From assembly GCA_004352715.1 (NCBI GenBank), contig SCFE01000073.1, positions 260,219 to 324,218 on the forward strand: a stretch of DNA of 64,000 bases. Direction: 5' to 3'. This document shows, piece by piece, positions 58,467-64,000 of this stretch. The position numbers were made by a program, and so were the translations under genes. Each line of letters opens with the position of its first letter. The stretch's first letter is position 1. Under the pieces are notes generated by a model that saw nothing but the letters and a program-made list of their open reading frames with translations, did no database searches and had not been told where the DNA came from. Source of the DNA: Hofstenia miamia (taxonomy: Eukaryota; Xenacoelomorpha; Acoela).

Positions 58467-59144
58467 GTCTTTGTAAAAGAAGCTGATATTGTCTATCACT
58501 TCTTGTTCACTGATCTCCCTCAGGTCATTTTTATTTATCCTCATCATCGTTACTATCTCTATTCTCTTGGTGACAACATAGTAGCGATATTTATTCTCCC
58601 AGATGTCCATCCATACTATGTCATTCACTCATACCTTTGGTATGCAGCTCTTGATTTCATTTCGTAGATCTTTTAATTGTACGTTTATTGGTTTCTCTTG
58701 TGTGTATAGCTGATAAGGGGTTATCATCCCTTCAATATACACTCTNAATAATAAAAATGCTAATTGATACATGAAATATTAATTGAAAAGAGTTATAAAT
58801 CTGAGAATTCTCTTTGTCTACTTTCGATACTCTGTTATAGCTACGTCGTTCTTCAGTCATAGTANGTCTTTGTAAAAGAAGCTGATATTGTCTATCACTT
58901 CTTGTTCACTGATCTCCCTCAGGTCATTTTTATTTATCCTCATCATCGTTACTATCTCTATTCTCTTGGTGACAACATAGTAGCGATATTTATTCTCCCA
59001 GATGTCCATCCATACTATGTCATTCACTCATACCTTTGGTATGCAGCTCTTGATTTCATTTCGTAGATCTTTTAATTGTACGTTTATTGGTTTCTCTTGT
59101 GTGTATAGCTGATAAGGGGTTATCATCCCTTCAATATACACTCT
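58467..59144. repeat. Duplicate contig ends around N at 58746 and 58865
   Basis: Bases 58467-58745 equal 58866-59144 (offset 399). The 118 bases between the two N (58747-58864) equal 59979-60096, the centre of the foldback element. This is an assembly tangle, not extra genome content. Confidence 0.8.
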
Positions 59145-59585
59145 CTTGCAGTTGTCATTTCTTAGCATAATCTCCTTTGATTTATTATATTCGTCATTTT
59201 CTATGATTGTTCTTGCCTTCTCTTTTGTGTTGACATATGATTTGTACTCATGTAAAAAGGCTTTTGCGACTTTTACTTCTTTTGGAAGTCTCCATCTTGG
59301 AAGTATCATTGGTATGGATATTGTTTCTGGTAGCGTGCATATTAAGATTTTCGTTTCTATTTGTCTTTCTATTTTGTCATATGACCCTGTTGTCGTTGGT
59401 GCTGTTGCTAGCCCTATCATTGTGGGATAATTCATTTTTCTGTCTGCAATTGTGCTCCAAAATGCTTGCATTAATCCTCGTCTGTTTAGCTTCAGTCGTA
59501 TTTCTTCTTTTATGTCTATTCTTGATGTGATGCATTCAACATCAATGGCTATTTGGTTATAGGTTTTCAGTAGCTCCTCTACAGG

Positions 59586-59753
59586 TTTTCCCATTTGAAA
59601 GTGTCTATTTCTCAATTGAGAATGTCCTTTACTCAAATGAAAATATCTGTTTCTCAAATGGAAATGTCTACTTCTCAATTGAAAATGTCCTTTACTCAAA
59701 TGGAAATATCTCTTCCTCAAATGAAAATGTCTATTTGTTAATTGAAAATGTCC
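59586..59753. repeat. 21-bp minisatellite, 8 units (left foldback arm)
   Basis: Eight contiguous 21-bp units with core TCAATTGA or TCAAATGA, for example tttactcaaatggaaatatct. The period is a multiple of three, so the minus strand stays open through the array and reads as heptads such as HFHLRNR, YFHLSKG and HFQLRSR. Confidence 0.9.
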
Positions 59754-60186
59754 AGAAATTTTTATCATTCAATTATCAAAAAATACTAATTAAAATATTT
59801 ATATCATTTTAAATATCTAATTGATATTAAAATAATACAATATTAATTATTATTTACTGAAAAATATTAATTATAATATTTTATAATATTTATTATAATA
59901 TTTATATTATTAGAAGCCAATGTCAAATATTCGAATTAAAGATTCTAATTTATAAAATAGAAATCATATGTAATTGATAATAATAAAAATGCTAATTGAT
60001 ACATGAAATATTAATTGAAAAGAGTTATAAATCTGAGAATTCTCTTTGTCTACTTTCGATACTCTGTTATAGCTACGTCGTTCTTCAGTCATAGTATTAA
60101 AAAGAATCAATAATATCAATTAGATATTTAAAATGATATAAATATTTTAATTAGTATTTTTTGATAATTGAATGATAAAAATATCT

Positions 60187-60291
60187 GGACATTTTCAATT
60201 GACAAATAGACATTTTCATTTGAGGAAGAGATATTTCCATTTGAGTAAAGGAGATTCTCAATTGAGAAATAGACACTTTCAAATGGGAAAA
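60187..60291. repeat. 21-bp minisatellite, 5 units, inverted (right foldback arm)
   Basis: Five units of the same 21-bp family in opposite orientation. The minus strand stays open here too, reading pieces like VYFSIEN and VYLSIEN. Confidence 0.9.
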
Positions 60292-61478
60292 CCTTTAGTT
60301 CTGTTCTCATGAAAGCTTCTGTGAACATTAGCTTCATTGTCTCTACTGTTTGTTGCTCTTTAATTTTCTGGCAGTTCCTTTCTTTGATTTCCTTAGTCTC
60401 TTTCATTACTTTAATTTCGACTAAGAAGCATTCATTGTCTGTGTCAATCCATTCAATTGTTTTCGTCAGACTTACTTCCCCCACTTTTCAATGTTTATTC
60501 TGTTGATTGTTTGTTGAGTGTTTGGGGATAGCAGTAGTGCAGTAGTTGTGAGGATGTTAATAACTCTTCTTCTTCCATTATCACTCTTTGCGATTTTGTA
60601 ACAATTTCACAGACTTCTACTGGTTCCATTATCCCGCCTTTTCTCATCATTTCCGCACTTTTATGAATTTCGAAAATGAGCATCACTGACTATCTCTCTC
60701 ACATCATTCCATCGCTTCTTCTAGAGCTTGTTGCACGTTTGTCTGTACCAATGCATTTCTAATATCTTCTGTGCTCACTAATTTTCTCTTAACTATTTTT
60801 CTAGTTGTTATCCATTGTTGATTTTCAAGTTGTCTCAACTGTGTCTCTGACATTGCTCCCAACATATATTTTCTCATTGGTTCCTCAAATATTGTTATCT
60901 CGCTCAGGCATATTCCCATCTTGTTTGCCATATCTATGATTGATATTTTTCCCATCGGGCTTTTGTTTGTTATTATCCAACTGATGATTTTCTCTACTGT
61001 TTGCATCAGTTTTTCTGTTTAGTCTGGTGATTCCATTTTTCCAATGCGGCCTTTGAGGAGCCAATTCTTTGTTTGTGTGTTGATTGGAGATAACTTTTTC
61101 CTTTTGTTAGTTTATTTCTCATGTGCCGCAAGATTGGTAGTTTCACTTCCTTATCTTCCATTGCAATATCGCCAGCAGCCATGCTGTTGTCCTGTACCTA
61201 ATTTCCAGTGCGTTATTTTCTTCAAATATTATGTGCACTGTGCTTTGCATATACGGCCTTTCTAATGTTTCATTCATGTCTCTCAGGTAGCTGATTATTA
61301 TGTTTACTTTTGTTCTGTTGTTTGCATCTAGCACTAGTGGTAGATTTCTCCCTTCTGTCTTTGCCACTTTTCATATATGAGCTTTTGTTTCTTGTGATAG
61401 TTTTCCAAAAGAGTTATATCTCATTTTAGTTGTTCCAATAAAGTAGGGATGCAATGTTTCTCCATCAATCTTAGACAT

Positions 61479-62079
61479 CCTTTTTTCCCTCTCCTTAGAT
61501 CATACTGTTTGCTCCAAGGTAGTGTCTGAGGAGGCATGTAGCGGGTTCAACCTTAAAGGTATTCTGCTGGTGCTTGGCTCACAGTTGATTCTGTTGGTAC
61601 TTGACCAGTTGGGATTCCTTTGATGATACTGTCAGCATTGAATCACTTCCATATCACCATGGTTCTTTCACCACTTACACTTTCCTCTGGAACTCCAAGT
61701 GTCTCACTGCCCTTGAATCAGTGACGTGAACTCCCAGGAGGAAAGTTTTGCGGCTGTGCACCAGTTCTCTGTGTGCCCTTGAATCAGCTTTGCAGATCTC
61801 TGGTGGAAGATGCTATTTCCCCATTTGTCTCCCTGCTCTTGAATTGTCCTCAGGAACTACTTGGACGCCTTCTCACTCTGTGTTGTCTATTCATCAATTC
61901 TTTGTTCTCGTCCCTTCTGTCCTTGAATTGACATCCAGTTTAAGAACTTCTTACTCTCCTTCTCCTGTTCATTTACAAGAGTTCCTCTGTTTGTTAATTG
62001 TGTCGCACTCTCTTCCTCTTTCCTAAATTCAGTTAGTAAATTTAAAGCCCATATTTCAGGGTTTATCTCTAGCTGTCCT
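61479..62079. other. Junction between pol and gag-like frame; possible LTR/leader
   Basis: Less AT-rich than its surroundings. The plus strand shows a loosely repeated phrase (cccttgaatca, gctcttgaattg, tccttgaattga) at irregular spacing. No long frame on the minus strand. If two elements abut here, this should hold an LTR and leader, but no direct-repeat partner lies in the window. Confidence 0.35.
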
Positions 62080-63377
62080 TCAGGGCAGTACTCTTTCTCC
62101 TATGCTTTCATCTCTGATGTCTGCTGTGTATTCCTCCTCAAATTCTTCCTCAGGTAGGCTATCTAAATCACATATATCATATATTATTTCATTGCCATTA
62201 ATTTCGCTTTTTTTGAAATCAGCATTCTCATCTATCTTCATTTCTTCAATGTCTGCCATTGCTCTCTTGAGGTTTTGAAAATGTAATAAATTGTTATTGT
62301 CCAGCATGTACTCATTATTTGGTAATATCTGTATTATTGTGTGAGGTCCAGACCATACTGTTTTTAATTTTCAAACTTGGTTTGTGTCTGTGAGTTTTGT
62401 TGGTGTGATTGCGTATACTTTGTCTCCTACCTTATGTGCATGCCTGTAAATTTTTCTGTTATAATTACATTGTTGTCTCACAGCTGATTTCTTTATGTTG
62501 TGGCACATCATTTCTTGAATCCCTGTGATCTGTTTCCTTAATTGGATTACAGAATCACTATCCAGGCTTTTACTGTGGTTGGAATATTACATTTATAGGG
62601 GCCTGGCTGCCTCTTTTCCAAACATTGCTTTGAATGGTGTCATTCACATTGTTGAGTGTACTGAAGGATTATAGGAATACTCTACTATCTTGATCAACTC
62701 TCTCCATTTATTTCCGCCTATTCTTGATGTGGTCACCCTTATTAGCTTGATCAGTGTATGGTTCAGCCTCTCCATGGTTCTGTGATAGGCTGTTGTTCTT
62801 TTGCTCACTATTTCTAAAAGCTTTGCCATTTCTTGGAATAGTCCACTTTTGAACTGGGGCCTCTTGTCAGTTATTATTGCTTCCATTGGACCAAATTATA
62901 GAATCTATTCTTTTAGTACTATCTCTGCCATTGTCTCTGCTGTTGTATTTTTATTGGAATCATCCTTGCATATTTGGTAAAATTGTCTACCATTTCCAGC
63001 AGATGTTGGTAACCCTCTTCATCTTTCAACAGCATCTCCAGGTCAATGTGGATTATCTCATTTGGTTGTGTTGCAATGATTTTTTCCAGTGGTGCCCTCT
63101 GCATTGGGAAATGCTGTTTATTGTTTAATAAGCATGCAGTGAATTTGTTGATTATGTCTTCTGTGACCTTCCTTACTGCCATCATTATGAATCTTGCATT
63201 AAAGGTTTTTTCTGTCTGTATTATTCCTAGGTGGCCTTTTTGATGTATTTTCCAAATCAACTCCCTCTTGAAGTAATCAGGGATTGCAATCCTATTATTC
63301 TGAGCCTCTACATATAGTAGTCTTTTTTCATTGATTCTCCATTTGTAACACTCATAATAGCTTGCTGTTAGCTTCAA
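62080..63377 (-). pseudogene. Ty3/gypsy integrase with GPY/F module, broken
   Basis: Integrase joins element cDNA to the host genome. N-terminal zinc-binding region at about 63290-63120: HQKGHLGIIQTEKTF, then TACLLNNK, where C-x2-C is expected but the second Cys is Asn. Core: HIDLEML (first Asp), VDNFTKYARMIPI, then after a frameshift IITDKRPQFKSGLFQ (second Asp) and TAYHRTMERLN (Glu). Next, RHAHKVGDKVYAITPTKL, a stop, then KLKTVWSGPHTIIQILP, the GPY/F-type module of Ty3/gypsy integrases. An acidic tail (EEEFEEEYTADI) ends at 62080. The order follows RNase H directly, as in Ty3/gypsy pol. Confidence 0.87.
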
Positions 63378-64000
63378 CAGTATTGTTCAGGGTTCTTTTA
63401 TCTTCTTGGTGATCTCACTAAGGATCATGTTGTCTCTCTGCTTTTCTACTATCTCTTGTTCAGATATTTCCTCTCTCATCAATATTGGGAATACTGCTTG
63501 CCACTTCTTGTCCACATTTATCTCCTTTGCACTCAGTATGTGGTAGGAACTGGAACTGCTTTTTCTCCCCATCTATTTTTACTGAATTTCTTTGCTATTC
63601 CAGTAGTGACGTCCAAAAATCTGCATTATTGTGTAAAGTCCCTTTCCAGTGTTCAATTGAAAACATGAACTCATTTAAATATTCAATCCATCATGATACT
63701 ATTCCAGACTTATTGCCTGAAAACTTCTTCAACCAGGTTAGTCCACTATTGTCCATATGTACTCTAAATTATCTGCCAATCAGGAAATGCCTGAATTTTT
63801 TGATGCTTTCAATCAGTGCCAACATTTCTACTTTGGTCGATCTGTAGTTTTCCTTGCTTGGATTTAGTTTCTGGCTAAAGAACTGTATGGGAACCTCCTT
63901 TTCATTTTTTACTTGTCCCAGTTTTGCTTTGAATGCTACCTTACTTGCATCACAGTCTAAGATGAATTGCTCATTGTAATCTGGCATATTCAGCAATGGA
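63378..64000 (-). pseudogene. Ty3/gypsy pol: RT connection and RNase H, partial
   Basis: The frame enters from the window edge with FILDCDASKVAFKAKLGQ (catalytic DAS of RNase H), PIQFFSQKLNPSKENYRSTK (contains the catalytic Glu region further on, EMLALIESIKKFRHFL) and, after a TAG near 63770, FRVHMDNSGLTWLKKFSG and WIEYLNEFMFSIEHWKG, with N-x-AD of the last acidic residue. RNase H removes the RNA strand of the hybrid after copying. The RT palm would lie beyond 64000. Two stops make it inactive. Confidence 0.88.

Larger units (their letters stand above)
59584..60293. mobile_element. 710-bp foldback element with minisatellite arms
   Basis: Terminal inverted repeats start GGTTTTCCCATTTGAAAG. 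The left arm spans 59584-59828 (245 bp), the right arm 60112-60293 (182 bp). The arms are nearly identical once reverse complemented; the left has exactly 63 bp (three 21-bp units) more. The outer part of each arm is a 21-bp tandem array, the inner part unique AT-rich sequence, and the 283-bp spacer holds an AT-rich block and a less AT-rich end (ctacgtcgttcttcag). Long inverted repeats built of short tandem units are the hallmark of Foldback-type elements. No transposase. It splits the gag-like frame between FMRTELK and PVEELLK. No clear target duplication was found. Confidence 0.85.
57900..61478 (-). pseudogene. Long gag-like reading frame of an LTR-type retroelement, broken
   Basis: Minus-strand coding sequence in several frames. 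A probable start at 61478 reads MSKIDGETLHPYFIGTTKMR. Later pieces are LPLVLDANNRTKVNIIISYL (about 61340), ITIFEEPMRKYMLGAMSETQ (about 60900), TIEWIDTDNECFLVEIKVM (about 60450), PVEELLKTYNQIAIDVECI (about 59580), KVAKAFLHEYKSYVN (about 59270), and finally MIGLKGMLYQKYYEIFSRKI with LIAENIREAKFLKYV (about 58300-58220). The last pair resembles the end of a retrotransposon gag capsid. The rest matches no domain I know. Breaks: stops near 61378, 58630 and 58380, frameshifts, and the foldback insertion at 59584-60293. Gag identity is inferred mainly from position and the last block. Confidence 0.45.

Noticed and set aside
59146-59530. Plus-strand hydrophobic frames in the gag-like region
   Set aside because: They are antisense shadows of an AT-biased, Lys/Glu-rich minus-strand coding sequence, which gives Phe/Leu-rich complements.
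63046-63847. Plus-strand frames opposite integrase and RNase H
   Set aside because: The minus strand carries clear pol motifs; the plus frames have none.

Overview
The window is AT-rich, intron-rich animal DNA in draft assembly. It contains EGF and PAN/apple exons with GT-AG borders, a secreted cystatin, and remnants of many metazoan transposon families. An invertebrate (cnidarian, tunicate or similar) fits, but nothing seen fixes the lineage. There are no rRNA genes, CRISPR arrays or prokaryotic operons.

Layout. 1-845: 3' part of a dead Tc1-like transposon, then a 1-kb gap. 1936-3310 (-): CR1/Jockey-like non-LTR reverse transcriptase remnant, followed by two decayed coding remnants (3328-3556 minus; 4530-5115 plus). 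7354-10291: P-element-like (THAP9-type) transposon with matching terminal inverted repeats and a broken transposase. 11863-11945: an 83-bp palindrome. 12198-13585: a Crypton-like tyrosine-recombinase element with two zinc-finger-like motifs, decayed. 14841-36799 (+): exons of a secreted PAN/EGF gene. Its long introns hold another non-LTR element (19.4-21.1 kb, minus), two hAT-type MITE-like elements and a mariner fragment. 40472-42300: a dead piggyBac. 43.3-46.2 kb: a rearranged dispersed repeat. 47087-47480: an internally deleted hAT transposase. 50475-50801: an intact single-exon cystatin. 54468-55709: a pogo/Tigger-like non-autonomous element. 55727-56186: a Penelope-type GIY-YIG endonuclease remnant. 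57.1-64.0 kb (-): Ty3/gypsy pol (RNase H, integrase, GPY/F module), then a long gag-like reading frame and a protease-like remnant. The gag-like frame is interrupted by a 710-bp foldback element whose arms are built of 21-bp tandem repeats.

Only two host genes are supported: the PAN/EGF gene and the cystatin. Both encode secreted products, and both first coding exons lie directly behind a 3' splice acceptor. This fits 5'-UTR introns or spliced-leader trans-splicing.

Assembly caution. At almost every N, single or in runs, the two flanks repeat each other (2.6-2.9, 8.5-9.4, 27.0-28.7, 37.7-37.9 and 58.5-59.1 kb). These look like unmerged overlapping or allelic contig ends. The EGF exon at 27.2 kb is therefore probably one exon shown three times.
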